DNA from: Vampirovibrionales bacterium
GTDB taxonomy: Bacteria > Cyanobacteriota > Vampirovibrionia > Vampirovibrionales > Vampirovibrionaceae
Direction: 5' to 3'
Length of the DNA stretch: 64,000 bases
Assembly: GCA_029262635.1 (NCBI GenBank)
Contig: JAJCZA010000023.1
Coordinates: 62,001-126,000, forward strand
Made by a program: the position numbers and the translations under genes. Positions 1 through 8,889 of the stretch are shown here, in pieces. A model generated the notes under the pieces. It saw only the letters and a list, made by a program, of their open reading frames with translations. It was not told the DNA's origin and searched no databases. The stretch's first letter is position 1. Every line of letters begins with the position of its first letter.

Positions 1-738
1 AAAAGAGGCGCAAATGTCTTTTTTAATGACTTCTAAATCGTTGTGGTCCTCTTTGCCTCTGGCTTTACAAGCGTTTTCGTAAGTCCGCATGGTTGCGGTT
101 TTTAATCCGCTAAAGCTGAAGTCATAGGGGCTTTTCAGCTTGGCTATGGGAAGGGGGTAGGCTTTGGGATTACCTGATTTCGACAGCTTATCCACAGCCG
201 GACCGCCCGGAAAGCCCAATTCTAAAAGCCGCCCTATCTTGTCGTAGGCTTCTCCCACAGCATCATCCAGCGTTTCTCCCAAAATTTCCGTTTCCTTGTA
301 GCTTTTTACGTGGATGAGCTGAGTGTGACCCCCGCTTACTAATAAGCATAAAAACGGTGGCTTTAAGTCGCTTTCCAGATAATTGGAACACACATGGGCA
401 TAGAGATGGTGTACTCCCCGAAAGGGTTTTTCCGCAATCAGACTCAATGTTTTTGCCGTGTTGGCGCCAACCAGCAGTGAACCGATAAGCCCCGGGCCAA
501 GCGTTGTTGAGATGCAGTCCAGATCCGAGAGCTTTAGTTCCGCTTCAGTCAAAGCTTTTTCGACACAAGCGTTCATTGTTTCAATATGTTGACGTGCCGC
601 TGTTTCCGGTACAACACCGCCAAATTGGGCATGTATGTCCGTTTGAGTGTAGATGACATTAGAAAGAACGTGCCGTCCATCTTCTACAATGGCCGCCGCT
701 GTTTCGTCACAACTAGTTTCTAGGGCAAGAATACGCAT
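1..738 (-). CDS. tsaD: tRNA N6-adenosine threonylcarbamoyltransferase TsaD (3' end cut by window edge)
   Basis: TsaD transfers the threonylcarbamoyl group to A37 of ANN-decoding tRNAs, acting with TsaB and TsaE in the cytoplasm. The 246 visible codons read from an ATG at 738 and stay open to base 1, so about 90 C-terminal residues lie outside the window (the family is about 340 residues). The N-terminus begins MRILALETSCDETAAAIVED, the family signature. A metal-binding HLYAH motif follows the VPETAARQH segment, and LLVSGGHTQL and FSFSGLKTA are the usual nucleotide-binding-fold segments. The gene is divergent from the TPR gene that starts near 817. The family assignment is secure. Confidence 0.96.
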   Translation of the reverse strand, partial: MRILALETSCDETAAAIVEDGRHVLSNVIYTQTDIHAQFGGVVPETAARQHIETMNACVEKALTEAELKLSDLDCISTTLGPGLIGSLLVGANTAKTLSLIAEKPFRGVHHLYAHVCSNYLESDLKPPFLCLLVSGGHTQLIHVKSYKETEILGETLDDAVGEAYDKIGRLLELGFPGGPAVDKLSKSGNPKAYPLPIAKLKSPYDFSFSGLKTATMRTYENACKARGKEDHNDLEVIKKDICASF

Positions 739-816
739 AAGGCTACTATGGTACCAAGAAAAAAGAAATAAAAAGCCGGAAAACAAAAGTCGTTTTGTCT
801 AAGTCAGGAAGCATTT

Positions 817-1941
817 TTGATTTTGGGTTACAATACCAAAGTAGCGATTATTATGATCATAAGGCTTCTTTTAAACGTGTCACTCTTTACCTCTTTTTGG
901 GCACCCTGTCGACAATTGGCAAACACATTAAAACCCTATGGGGTTTTAGTTATGTGTGTTGTTTCTCTGGTCGTTGTTAACGGCGCTTTCTATCTTTTAT
1001 TTCCAGCTCAAGGTCACCATCCTTGGAAGGCTCTTGATGCGATTAATCCATTTAACCCGTCTTCAAGGATTCAGGCGGCTTACATCTACCAAAACAGAAC
1101 GCCAGATAAGGTTCTTGGCGATTTCAATTATATGATGGGCTCTCAACTTGCGGCACGGGGACAGCTCATTGCGGCGGAGACCTTTTTAGCGAAGGCCAGT
1201 GTATTAAAGCCAAACGACAGTACTGTACAACTTATTTATGGCTCTGTTCTCGAATCTCTCGGAAAGCTAGAGCCCTCTGTTGCTATCTATCAGAAAGCGA
1301 TTGATGCGGCTCCTGGGGAAGTAGCCGGGTATTATCGCTTAGGAATGCTTTATGACAGAATGGGAAAAACCCATAAGGGGATTGACCTTCTCCATCAGGC
1401 GCTTCTCGTTGAGCCGGATGACGCTTACCTGAATTACGATATTGGCGTTCTTTACTCAAAATCGGGTGATTACCAAGGGTCGGCTACTTACTCAAAACGG
1501 GCTTTTCTGGCAGACGATCAGTTTGCTGAAGCTTATAATAATTATGGGTATGCCCTCGGTAATTTAGGACAGTATGAAGACGCATTAGAAGCCGTGGATA
1601 AAGCGTTGGAACTCAAACCCGATAACGCAGCCTCTTTGGATACCCGAGGGTTTGCCCTGCAGGGCCTTCGGCGTTACAAAGAAGCCCTAGTTGAGTATGA
1701 AAAAGCCCTGAAGCTAGATCCGGCTATTGGTGAAATTTACCTTCATCGCGCTCAGACGCTCCAAAAAATGGCCCGCCTGAAAGAGGCTCTCGATAGCTAC
1801 TCAAAATATTTACGGCTTGAACCGAAGGCACCGGATCGCCCTGACGTTGAGAGAATTATGACCGAACTCAAGGAAACATTGGGTATTGAAGAAGCTCAGA
1901 AAGAAATAAGCCCAGAAGGGGCACCCATTCATGGTCAATAA
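817..1941 (+). CDS. membrane-anchored TPR-repeat protein
   Basis: This is a predicted membrane protein with one hydrophobic helix (about residues 43-65) followed by roughly six tetratricopeptide repeats (about residues 105-345). Repeats such as the one containing YNNYGYALGNLGQYEDALEA keep the spacing of small and large residues expected of TPRs. TPR domains bind proteins; the partner is unknown. The start is uncertain: TTG at 817 has an AGGA eight bases upstream, and in-frame ATGs lie at 853 and 952, the last just before the hydrophobic helix. The stop overlaps the next gene by 11 bases, so the two are probably co-transcribed with aroK and aroB. Confidence 0.85.
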   Translation: MILGYNTKVAIIMIIRLLLNVSLFTSFWAPCRQLANTLKPYGVLVMCVVSLVVVNGAFYLLFPAQGHHPWKALDAINPFNPSSRIQAAYIYQNRTPDKVLGDFNYMMGSQLAARGQLIAAETFLAKASVLKPNDSTVQLIYGSVLESLGKLEPSVAIYQKAIDAAPGEVAGYYRLGMLYDRMGKTHKGIDLLHQALLVEPDDAYLNYDIGVLYSKSGDYQGSATYSKRAFLADDQFAEAYNNYGYALGNLGQYEDALEAVDKALELKPDNAASLDTRGFALQGLRRYKEALVEYEKALKLDPAIGEIYLHRAQTLQKMARLKEALDSYSKYLRLEPKAPDRPDVERIMTELKETLGIEEAQKEISPEGAPIHGQ

Positions 1942-2236
1942 GATGTTCCTGAAAAGCCGATTTTTTTTCAGAGGCGGGCGTACCGCCCTCTTCCCTCTGG
2001 CATTGGGTAGTATGGTTCTGCTTAGTGTCGTCATGCTTATTACCGTGCTAACGATGACCTGCTTCACCAGTTTCGCTCAGCCCTCTTTGCCCGTTTCACC
2101 TCAGGCTGGAAGCACAGAAACACCTAAAAGTAATGACTCTCGAAAAGAGGGAACCACAAAACAAACCGTTGAGCCTCGTCCAGACGTTCAGACTCGACAA
2201 GGAATTAAATCTCGTGAGCCTGTTAACCGCCCATAA
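1931..2236 (+). CDS. small secreted or membrane-anchored protein of unknown function
   Basis: This gene encodes 101 residues starting at an ATG that overlaps the end of the TPR gene. A basic N-terminus (KSRFFFRGGR) precedes a hydrophobic stretch (about residues 20-48) that ends in FTSFAQP, which resembles a signal peptide with an Ala-x cleavage region. The remainder is polar and rich in Pro, Thr, Lys and Arg, so probably disordered. Its last 23 bases overlap the likely start of aroK. I recognise no family. The overlapping layout supports it being translated, but conservation in relatives was not checked. Confidence 0.5.
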   Translation: MVNKMFLKSRFFFRGGRTALFPLALGSMVLLSVVMLITVLTMTCFTSFAQPSLPVSPQAGSTETPKSNDSRKEGTTKQTVEPRPDVQTRQGIKSREPVNRP

Positions 2237-2765
2237 CCGTTTATTCCTCACTGGCTATATGGGTGCAGGAAAATCCACCATTGGCCGACTGTTGGCCAGT
2301 CAATTGGGCTATCGTTTTGTTGATACGGATAAAGCATTGGTTCAACGTTTTGAGAAAAGTATTTCTCAGATTTTTGCCGACCCGTCTTTGGGGGAAGACG
2401 GCTTTCGAGAAGCGGAAACTCGGCTGGTTCAGGAGTTAGCGACCGAAACTAAAATGGTTATTTCTACGGGTGGAGGCACACTGGTGCGCAAAGATACCTT
2501 TGAGCCAGCTCACACTCATGGCACGATTATTTACTTGAAAGCGCCTGTTGAAGAATTGTTTGAACGAGTTATTTTCAGTCCCAAAGACCGACCGATGGTG
2601 AATGTGCCGAATGCGGAAGAAAAATTTCAACAACGCTTTAAAGAGCGAGAGCCTTATTACAACCGTTCTCACTTAATTATTGAAACCGGTGCGGGTCGTA
2701 CGACTGAGGACGTTGTTCGAGAAATCATGGAACGCTTAAACCAAGAGGAGGCTCTTTCGCAATGA
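2214..2765 (+). CDS. aroK: shikimate kinase
   Basis: Shikimate kinase phosphorylates shikimate with ATP to give shikimate 3-phosphate, step five of the chorismate pathway. The P-loop reads GYMGAGKSTIG, followed by the VDTD metal-binding segment, the STGGGTLV glycine-rich shikimate-binding loop and the RPMV lid region. I chose the GTG at 2214 because an AAGGA lies about ten bases upstream and the resulting 183 residues match the usual size. An ATG at 2133 in the same frame would add 27 residues that do not resemble the family. The end overlaps aroB by four bases (ATGA), so the two kinase and synthase steps are translationally coupled. Confidence 0.93.
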   Translation: MSLLTAHNRLFLTGYMGAGKSTIGRLLASQLGYRFVDTDKALVQRFEKSISQIFADPSLGEDGFREAETRLVQELATETKMVISTGGGTLVRKDTFEPAHTHGTIIYLKAPVEELFERVIFSPKDRPMVNVPNAEEKFQQRFKEREPYYNRSHLIIETGAGRTTEDVVREIMERLNQEEALSQ

Positions 2766-3898
2766 GTAGCCTAGACCCGCTTGCCTCGTCTCCTTTCTGG
2801 ATTAAGATAGCCCCTCAAGAACGAGCTTACCCTATTTATATTCAACCTGGAAATCTTTCTAGACTAGCGCCATTGCTGTTGGGGCGCCTCCCGGCCCCCA
2901 AAAAAGTCCTGATTGTCACTGATAAAACCGTTCACTCGATTTATGGCGAGCAGGTTAAAAATCAACTTGAAGAGGTCGGGTACACGATCACAACTCATAT
3001 CATTCCTGATGGGGAAGCCTCAAAGACATTACCGTCTGCCGAAGCCATCTACAGTGCGGCACTGGATGCCGGGTTGGGCCGAAAAGATATTTTACTAGCG
3101 CTGGGCGGTGGTGTGGTTGGTGATCTGGCTGGCTTTTGCGCCGCTACGTTTTATCGAGGCCTCTTCTTGGTTCAGGTGCCCACCACCTTGTTGGCTCAGG
3201 TCGATTCATCGGTTGGCGGGAAGGTCGCCGTTAATTTTAAGACGGTTAAAAACGGAGTGGGCGCTTTTTATCAGCCTCAAATGGTGGTAATTGATCCCAG
3301 AGTTCTTTCAACCTTGCCCGAACGCCAAATTAAGGCTGGGCTTGGAGAAGTCGTTAAATATGGACTTATTGAAAAAACCCGAGGGGCTTATATTCGAGAG
3401 TCTTTTTTCGATTTTCTTGAAATTCAGGCGGATAATCTATTGGATGTCTACCCCTTACTAATCGAACGATGTTGTCAAATCAAGGCGGCCATCGTGAGCG
3501 AGGATGAGACCGAACAGTCCGGCATCCGGGCCTATTTGAATTTGGGACATACGTTTGCCCATGCCTATGAAGCCGCTACAGACTATACTCAATTGCTTCA
3601 CGGAGAAGCGGTTGTCATGGGTATGCTCAAGGCGTGTCAGTTGGCCGAAGCGCTCCATTTATTTCCAAATAGTGAAACCCGTCGTTTTTTAAAACTGTGC
3701 AAAACCCTTGGCTTAAACCTCGAACCGCCTGAAGGACTAGAACCAAATACACTGCTTACTCTGATGCATCAGGATAAAAAAGCCAGTAATAATACCATTA
3801 ATTTTATTCTTCCCCATCAAGAAATTGGCTATGTTGTCGCCCGGAACAACGTGACCCGTGATCAAGTTTTATCCATTCTATCGTTCGATAAAAACTGA
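2762..3898 (+). CDS. aroB: 3-dehydroquinate synthase
   Basis: AroB converts DAHP to 3-dehydroquinate using NAD and zinc or cobalt, the second step of the shikimate pathway. The 378-residue length is normal. Diagnostic segments are DGEASKT (NAD/substrate region), ALGGGVVGDLAGFCAATFYRG, PTTLLAQVDSSVGGKVAVN, and the metal-ligand region with LGHTFAHAYE and LLHGEAVVMGM. The start overlaps the aroK stop. It is convergent with recG, whose stop lies one base further on, leaving almost no terminator space. Confidence 0.97.
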   Translation: MSSLDPLASSPFWIKIAPQERAYPIYIQPGNLSRLAPLLLGRLPAPKKVLIVTDKTVHSIYGEQVKNQLEEVGYTITTHIIPDGEASKTLPSAEAIYSAALDAGLGRKDILLALGGGVVGDLAGFCAATFYRGLFLVQVPTTLLAQVDSSVGGKVAVNFKTVKNGVGAFYQPQMVVIDPRVLSTLPERQIKAGLGEVVKYGLIEKTRGAYIRESFFDFLEIQADNLLDVYPLLIERCCQIKAAIVSEDETEQSGIRAYLNLGHTFAHAYEAATDYTQLLHGEAVVMGMLKACQLAEALHLFPNSETRRFLKLCKTLGLNLEPPEGLEPNTLLTLMHQDKKASNNTINFILPHQEIGYVVARNNVTRDQVLSILSFDKN

Positions 3899-3899
3899 A

Positions 3900-6410
3900 T
3901 TAGCCTGATCCCAACACATTAAAGGTATTATCCGTTTTTTGGAAAATCATGGCTTTTAGTTTCGGGTACTGATTAAAATGTTCTGGATGCTCTACCATTG
4001 AAAAGGCGGCTTTTCGGGCCATTTCCAAAATGCTTTTATCCCGAATTAAATCTGCCAGAATGAAATCAGGCAGACCGCTTTGTCTTGTCCCCAAAAATTC
4101 TCCGGGTCCACGAAGTTCTAGATCTTTTTCTGCCAGCTCAAACCCATCTTCAGATTCAGTCAGGATTTTCAACCGCTTCATGGTGTCTTCACCTTTAGAT
4201 TCGCTAATGAGAATACAGTGGGACTGGTATTTATCCCGTCCAACACGCCCTCGAAGTTGGTGTAATTGTGATAAACCAAAGCGATCAGCGTTTTCAATGA
4301 CCATCACCGTTGCATTAGGGACGTTTACCCCAACCTCAACCACGGTTGTACTCACCAGGATATGAACGTTGCCTTCGGAAAAAGCTTTCATAACCGCCTC
4401 TTTTTCATCAGAGGCCATTTTACCGTGGAGCAGTCCCACTTTATAATCAGGGAAAATATCCGCTTGCAAAAATTCGGCCTCTGTTGTGGCAGCTTTCGCC
4501 GACAGGCTTTCAGATTCTTCAATCAGGGGAAAAACCACGTAAGCTTGATGACCTTTTTCAACTTCATGGCGAATGAGCTGAAATGCTTTTTTACGCTGAC
4601 CGGAACGCAAGACACTGGTCAAAATGGGGGTTCGTCCCGGTGGTAACTCGTCTAATAACGATACATCCAAGTCACCGTGGACTGTCATGGCTAACGTCCT
4701 GGGAATGGGGGTAGCAGTCATGGTTAGCATTTCCGGATGATCCCCCTTATCCTTGAGCTGGGTTCTCTGGCGAACGCCAAACCGATGTTGTTCATCCACT
4801 ACGATAATACCTAGGTTGTTAAATTCGACGTCGTTCTGAATGAGGGCATGGGTGCCTACGGCAATTTTAATTTGCCCGTTTAATAATCCTTGCCGCATGG
4901 CTCGTTTTTGCTTGGCCGATGACTTACCCAGAAACAGCCCGACCTGAATGCCCATAGGCATCAGCCATTTTTGAAACTCCCGATAGTGTTGCTCTGCCAG
5001 AATTTCAGTCGGCGCCATTAGAGCCCCTTGATACCCGTTTTCTACGGCCGTTAGCAGGGTTAATAGTGCGACAACTGTTTTACCACTTCCGACATCCCCT
5101 TGCAGGAGCCGATACATGGGTTCATTTGATTTTAAATCCTGATAAATTTCTTGAAGTACCCTATTTTGGGCATGGGTCAATTGAAAAGGCAACTGCTTGA
5201 TTAATCTATCAGAGTAACCGTTATCAGGTTTCTCAAACGAAATTCCCTTGACAGTTTTCTTGTAATTGGCTCGCACCATAGCCAGTCGGGTCTGCACATA
5301 AAATAATTCATCAAACACCAGCCGTTTTCTGGCGACATCATAGTCTTCTGGCTGATCGGGGAAATGAATTTGCCTGAGCGCTTTTTTTAAATCCAGTAAA
5401 TCGTATTCTTGCCGAAGACTCTCAGGCAAAGGGTCTTCAATGGTATCCAGGTAATCGGTTAGTGCCTGATGAATGGCGCGCCTTAAAAAACGCAGATTCA
5501 ACCCTTCAGTTAAGGCATACACTGGAACGATACGGCCAACATGAAGCGAATGACCTGTTGGGTTTTCGGCAGACGTGTCTTGATCCGCATAGCTTAAAAT
5601 CTCAACTTGCGGCTTTTCAATGGCGGGGATGTTTTTATAGCGATCATGTTTCACACGCCCAGAAAGTAGAATTTCCGCACCGCGTGAATACTGGTTTTTA
5701 TAGTGTTCCAAAACGGCTCGGTGTGCTTTAGCGTAAAACCATGTAGCGCTTGCTTGTCCGGTTTCATCCGATACCACCAGGTTTAACACGGAGACTTTAC
5801 CGCTTTTGGCGTTGTAGGCGCCTACTGAACGGATAGTGCCGATAATGGTGACATCTTGCCCTTCTTCTAGTTCGTTAATCTTGACCCGGTTATGATAATC
5901 AATATGTTTTCTCGGAAAGTAATACAGCAGGTCCTCAATGGTGTGTACGCCCACAATGGCCAATAGCTTGGCTAGCCTCGGGCCCACACCTTTCAAAAAC
6001 TGAACCGGCGTATCATGAACGCCGGTTCTTGCTTGTGGGTAAGCCTCCTCGAGCTCGGAATGCTTTTTTTGTGGGACATCCGATTGAACGGTGGTTGTAC
6101 GGCGTCGTTTTGGGTTTATTCCGTCGGACAGCTGCTGAATGAACCCCTCAAGTCGCTCTAATGCGTTCATGCGGGACCCCAGATCCATGAACGGGTAGTT
6201 CTGAAATTTCTGAATCAGCAAAGCCAACTGTTGGGTTTCTTTAGAATCATCGGGGAGTTGCCATTGGGCCAGCTTGTTTAGGGTTTCACCAATAAACGAA
6301 GAAAATGGTTTTTTCCGTCCTTGCAGATCAATATACTGATGCCGCTTTTCGAAAGCAATAGCCTGTTTCAGGTCGTCTAGTTTAAGTTGGGCTTCCTCAA
6401 CGGGAATCAC
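3900..6410 (-). CDS. recG: ATP-dependent DNA helicase RecG
   Basis: RecG is a double-stranded DNA translocase that reverses stalled replication forks and processes Holliday junctions. From the N-terminus there is an extra helical region (about 130 residues, as in cyanobacterial RecG), a helix-hairpin-like segment FLKGVGPRLAKLL, the OB-fold wedge domain, then the helicase core with GDVGSGKTVVA (Walker A), VVDEQHRFG (motif II), TATPIPRTLA and QLRGRVGRDKYQSHC. The frame stays open to 6608, but I prefer the GTG at 6410. It is the first start codon downstream of a minus-strand TATAAT at 6494-6489, and a GGAG lies 11 bases before it. This gives 836 residues. Confidence 0.95.
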   Translation of the reverse strand: MIPVEEAQLKLDDLKQAIAFEKRHQYIDLQGRKKPFSSFIGETLNKLAQWQLPDDSKETQQLALLIQKFQNYPFMDLGSRMNALERLEGFIQQLSDGINPKRRRTTTVQSDVPQKKHSELEEAYPQARTGVHDTPVQFLKGVGPRLAKLLAIVGVHTIEDLLYYFPRKHIDYHNRVKINELEEGQDVTIIGTIRSVGAYNAKSGKVSVLNLVVSDETGQASATWFYAKAHRAVLEHYKNQYSRGAEILLSGRVKHDRYKNIPAIEKPQVEILSYADQDTSAENPTGHSLHVGRIVPVYALTEGLNLRFLRRAIHQALTDYLDTIEDPLPESLRQEYDLLDLKKALRQIHFPDQPEDYDVARKRLVFDELFYVQTRLAMVRANYKKTVKGISFEKPDNGYSDRLIKQLPFQLTHAQNRVLQEIYQDLKSNEPMYRLLQGDVGSGKTVVALLTLLTAVENGYQGALMAPTEILAEQHYREFQKWLMPMGIQVGLFLGKSSAKQKRAMRQGLLNGQIKIAVGTHALIQNDVEFNNLGIIVVDEQHRFGVRQRTQLKDKGDHPEMLTMTATPIPRTLAMTVHGDLDVSLLDELPPGRTPILTSVLRSGQRKKAFQLIRHEVEKGHQAYVVFPLIEESESLSAKAATTEAEFLQADIFPDYKVGLLHGKMASDEKEAVMKAFSEGNVHILVSTTVVEVGVNVPNATVMVIENADRFGLSQLHQLRGRVGRDKYQSHCILISESKGEDTMKRLKILTESEDGFELAEKDLELRGPGEFLGTRQSGLPDFILADLIRDKSILEMARKAAFSMVEHPEHFNQYPKLKAMIFQKTDNTFNVLGSG

Positions 6411-6488
6411 AATGGGGGGTGCTCCTGTTGCCTTTTTATTCCGATACCGTAGTCTTTTCCGCTTAAAGTGTGCCTCTTGGAGACTCCT

Positions 6489-6498
6489 ATTATATAAT
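6489..6498. promoter_or_regulatory. overlapping divergent -10 boxes for recG and the TPR/propeller gene
   Basis: The sequence ATTATATAAT contains a perfect TATAAT on the plus strand (6493-6498) and another on the minus strand (6494-6489). The plus copy would serve the secreted TPR/propeller gene at 6576 and the minus copy recG. Neither has a convincing -35 at 17 bases; a minus-strand TTGAAA lies at 6520-6515 with a long 20-base spacer. Overlap of the two boxes would make the promoters mutually exclusive. The assignment is inferred from sequence only. Confidence 0.45.
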
Positions 6499-6575
6499 AG
6501 AAGAAGGAGTCTTATTTCAAAAGATTTATTGTGAAGAAAAGACAACACAATTAAAAACAGAGAGATTCTTATACC

Positions 6576-7484
6576 ATGGCTAAATTGAATCGATATTTCC
6601 GAAGACAACTAACCCCACAAGCTTTCCTCAAGCAGGTCGGGTTCTCAGCTTTATTGATCGGATGGTTGCTACCTGTTATGTTGCCTGTCCAAGCGCAAAG
6701 CTATGAAGCGGCCCAAATCTATAATCAGGGGATTGAGCACTATCGTCGGGGCAACCCCACGGCGGCGTTGGATTTATTTAATCAAGCGATTCAAAAAAAC
6801 CCAACCTATCAGGATGCTTATTTTAATATTGGCACCATTCATTTTCAGGCCAATCGTTATCCTCAAGCGGAATCAGCCTTTCGGCGATTGATTGAACTTA
6901 ACCCGCGGGATGATCAGGCCAAATTCAGTTTGGCGTTAGCTTACGAAGCGCAAGGAAAAGTAACGCAGGCACAGGGTATTTTACGCTTAATCACCCCACG
7001 AGAACCCAGTTACCTGAAGGCTCAGGAATTGTTGAAAAAGCTGGAGGGCTCTCGGGAATTAAAAGCTGAGGCCGCTCAAAGGCCACCCTCAGCCGGAATG
7101 CTTCCGAAATTTTCGGTTGATACCGTTGCCAAAGGCTTTTTTGGCCCTACCGGTATGGCCGTAGGGGAGGGAGGCAATCTGTTTGTCGCTAATTATTCTA
7201 AGAACCTGATTTATAGAGTCGATAGCAAGGGGCAAAAACAGGTTTTTACTCAGAATAATGGCCTTAAAGGTCCGGTTGGGCTGGTCTACAATCCTGCCTT
7301 TCGAGAATTCTACGTGGCTAATTATTTAGGCAACACCATCTCCCGGATTTCGCTTGATGGTAAAGTGTCTACGCTGGCTTCCGGGTTGAAAAAGCCTTAC
7401 TACCTGATGCTTGACTTGATTAATAACGCTCTCTATATCTCAGAGCAAGAATCGAATACGGTTTCTCGAATCCGACTGAAATAG
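6576..7484 (+). CDS. secreted TPR and NHL/beta-propeller-like protein
   Basis: This encodes 302 residues with an N-terminal signal peptide (hydrophobic run at about residues 22-40 ending PVQAQS). Three TPR repeats follow (about residues 43-145). A C-terminal half from about residue 178 has repeated FGPTGMAVGEGGNLFVANYS-like units, typical of NHL or SMP-30-type beta-propeller blades; only about three blades are present, too few for a closed propeller. It is probably exported to the periplasm or cell surface as a protein-interaction module. It starts 82 bases after the divergent -10 region. Function unknown. Confidence 0.8.
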   Translation: MAKLNRYFRRQLTPQAFLKQVGFSALLIGWLLPVMLPVQAQSYEAAQIYNQGIEHYRRGNPTAALDLFNQAIQKNPTYQDAYFNIGTIHFQANRYPQAESAFRRLIELNPRDDQAKFSLALAYEAQGKVTQAQGILRLITPREPSYLKAQELLKKLEGSRELKAEAAQRPPSAGMLPKFSVDTVAKGFFGPTGMAVGEGGNLFVANYSKNLIYRVDSKGQKQVFTQNNGLKGPVGLVYNPAFREFYVANYLGNTISRISLDGKVSTLASGLKKPYYLMLDLINNALYISEQESNTVSRIRLK

Positions 7485-7511
7485 GTTTTTAACATGATTC
7501 GGTAAAAGAAA

Positions 7512-7538
7512 ACCCTGACGTTTCTCCATCGTCAGGGT
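7512..7538 (-). terminator. rho-independent terminator reading leftward
   Basis: A perfect nine-base-pair stem (ACCCTGACG with CGTCAGGGT, nine-base loop) is followed on the minus strand by TTTTCTTTTACC. It would end transcription coming from the small minus-strand gene at 7661-7792. There is no T-run on the plus side, though the hairpin lies just past the plus-strand TPR/propeller gene. Confidence 0.6.
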
Positions 7539-7573
7539 GCATAACAGGGCGTTTATACAGGCACAGATTAGGG

Positions 7574-7607
7574 TGCGAATTCCAGCACAGTCGAGCTTGA
7601 ATTCGCA
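7574..7607. repeat. inverted repeat of unknown role
   Basis: Nine-base arms TGCGAATTC (7574-7582) and GAATTCGCA (7599-7607) are separated by 16 bases. No T-run follows on either strand, so it does not look like a terminator. It sits in the convergent gap between the TPR/propeller gene and the small minus-strand gene. Confidence 0.35.
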
Positions 7608-7660
7608 AATAACCTGTCTAGGTTAAATTAATACCACTCCTATGTTTCTTACTATTTATA

Positions 7661-7792
7661 CTAACTAAACGCGCTCGCCTGGTGCTGTTCTTTGTGTTCC
7701 CACTCCAGTAGTGCGTTTTGAACTTCTCGATAGACATTGGTGTCTGTGTCATCTGAATAAGAGGTCAATCGACCCGAGAATTGAATTTGCAT
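7661..7792 (-). CDS. 43-residue small protein of unknown function
   Basis: The frame is open up to 8095, but the ATG at 7792 is preceded by a near-perfect AAGGAGGAG Shine-Dalgarno at a typical distance, so I take the short product. It begins MQIQFSG and continues with a polar sequence ending WEHKEQHQASAFS. The MQI start and early aromatic-Gly motif recall the two paralogues at 44.9-46.1 kb, which also begin MQIT. A good leftward terminator follows at 7512-7538, which supports a real minus-strand unit. If the longer frame were used it would overlap the start of the plus-strand gene at 8052. Confidence 0.5.
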   Translation of the reverse strand: MQIQFSGRLTSYSDDTDTNVYREVQNALLEWEHKEQHQASAFS

Positions 7793-8051
7793 GGTGATAC
7801 ACTCCTCCTTAATTGTGTCGTAATCATAAGTTCCCAACTTAAAAATTAGATGCGTGCGAAAAAATGTGGATATTTTCGATATTTTCTCTTCACTCGCCAA
7901 CATAAAAACCTGTGCAGGTTTCTTGATGCTAGTTTGTAAACCAAGTGTTACATATAAGGCAATTTTTAGAGTTGGATTTCTTTGATTAAGAGGCAGAAAG
8001 TGGAATCCTACGAATTTTTTGTTTAAATAATGTACTAGAGTGTCACCAATC

Positions 8052-8873
8052 ATGTCTTCCCTCTCTCTATCCTCAGCTTTGTCTCTTCCAGTCAAATTTC
8101 AGGCTGAATGGACACGTAAAAAACCACCGGCAAAAAAGGACTGGCATTTAGAGGTACAAAGCCAATCCGATTGTTTTAAATCACCTGACTCAAGACAACC
8201 CAGTGATAAATTACTTCAACACGCTATTGATTCATTGATGGCTCCTAAAGGCTCTGGGTTTTGTGTTATTTCAGGACTTATGAAAACGTTAGGCCTCTCT
8301 GAAGCAGGAATCGTTTATTTTCAGAACCAAATAACCCGAGCGCTCTGTAGCAAACTACATTGGGAACCTTCAGGCCAAGAACCTGACCTCTGTAAGGAGT
8401 ATGATTATGGAAACATGTTATTACATTTAGACTATAGTTTAAATATGATGATTTCAGAACCTAACCACTATAAAAACGTACCTTTTCTTTCTCTTGCCTA
8501 CCCCCCTTTTAAAGGAATAGATGAGAAAGAGGGGCGTATCCAAGTTGCTAATATTCCATTATGGATCCGAGAACATCCGCTTTTATCAAAGCTACCTTTT
8601 ATTTCCTTTCTTTCGGATCAAAAGGGTTCGGCTTATTTTACAAAGAATTTAAAGGATTCACTATTTAGTCAAACTCAAAAAAAAATATTTAAAAACTATA
8701 TTATTACCCTAGATGAAATCGACCATACAGACGACATGCCGGTTGTCTTAATCAATAATGCGCCTGTAACCGGAGTTTTTCATGGGCGAACAGGTTTAAC
8801 AAGCGGTGTGAATAGTCATGGTGACGAACGAATCCGGGGTTTCTATAGAATGTTTGCCAGATTCAAAGATTAG
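8052..8873 (+). CDS. unknown protein
   Basis: The ATG at 8052 gives 273 residues; a GTG at 8040 would add four. I recognise no family. The N-terminus (SSLSLSSALSLPVKFQAEW) is Ser-rich with a VKFQ motif similar in position to the FG motif of other proteins here. The middle contains an HLDYSL segment and a loop rich in Pro (LAYPPFKGI). The C-terminus includes the short motifs VFHGRTG and NSHGDERIRGFYRMF; the conserved-looking His and Arg could be functional but this is a guess. The coding strand is more A/T-rich than its neighbours. It is convergent with argS. Confidence 0.6.
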   Translation: MSSLSLSSALSLPVKFQAEWTRKKPPAKKDWHLEVQSQSDCFKSPDSRQPSDKLLQHAIDSLMAPKGSGFCVISGLMKTLGLSEAGIVYFQNQITRALCSKLHWEPSGQEPDLCKEYDYGNMLLHLDYSLNMMISEPNHYKNVPFLSLAYPPFKGIDEKEGRIQVANIPLWIREHPLLSKLPFISFLSDQKGSAYFTKNLKDSLFSQTQKKIFKNYIITLDEIDHTDDMPVVLINNAPVTGVFHGRTGLTSGVNSHGDERIRGFYRMFARFKD

Positions 8874-8889
8874 TACAATCTAAAATGTT

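Noticed and set aside
795-980. Short plus-strand open frame overlapping the start of the TPR gene
   Set aside because: It lies in another frame of the TPR gene, has no ribosome site and no family-like sequence.
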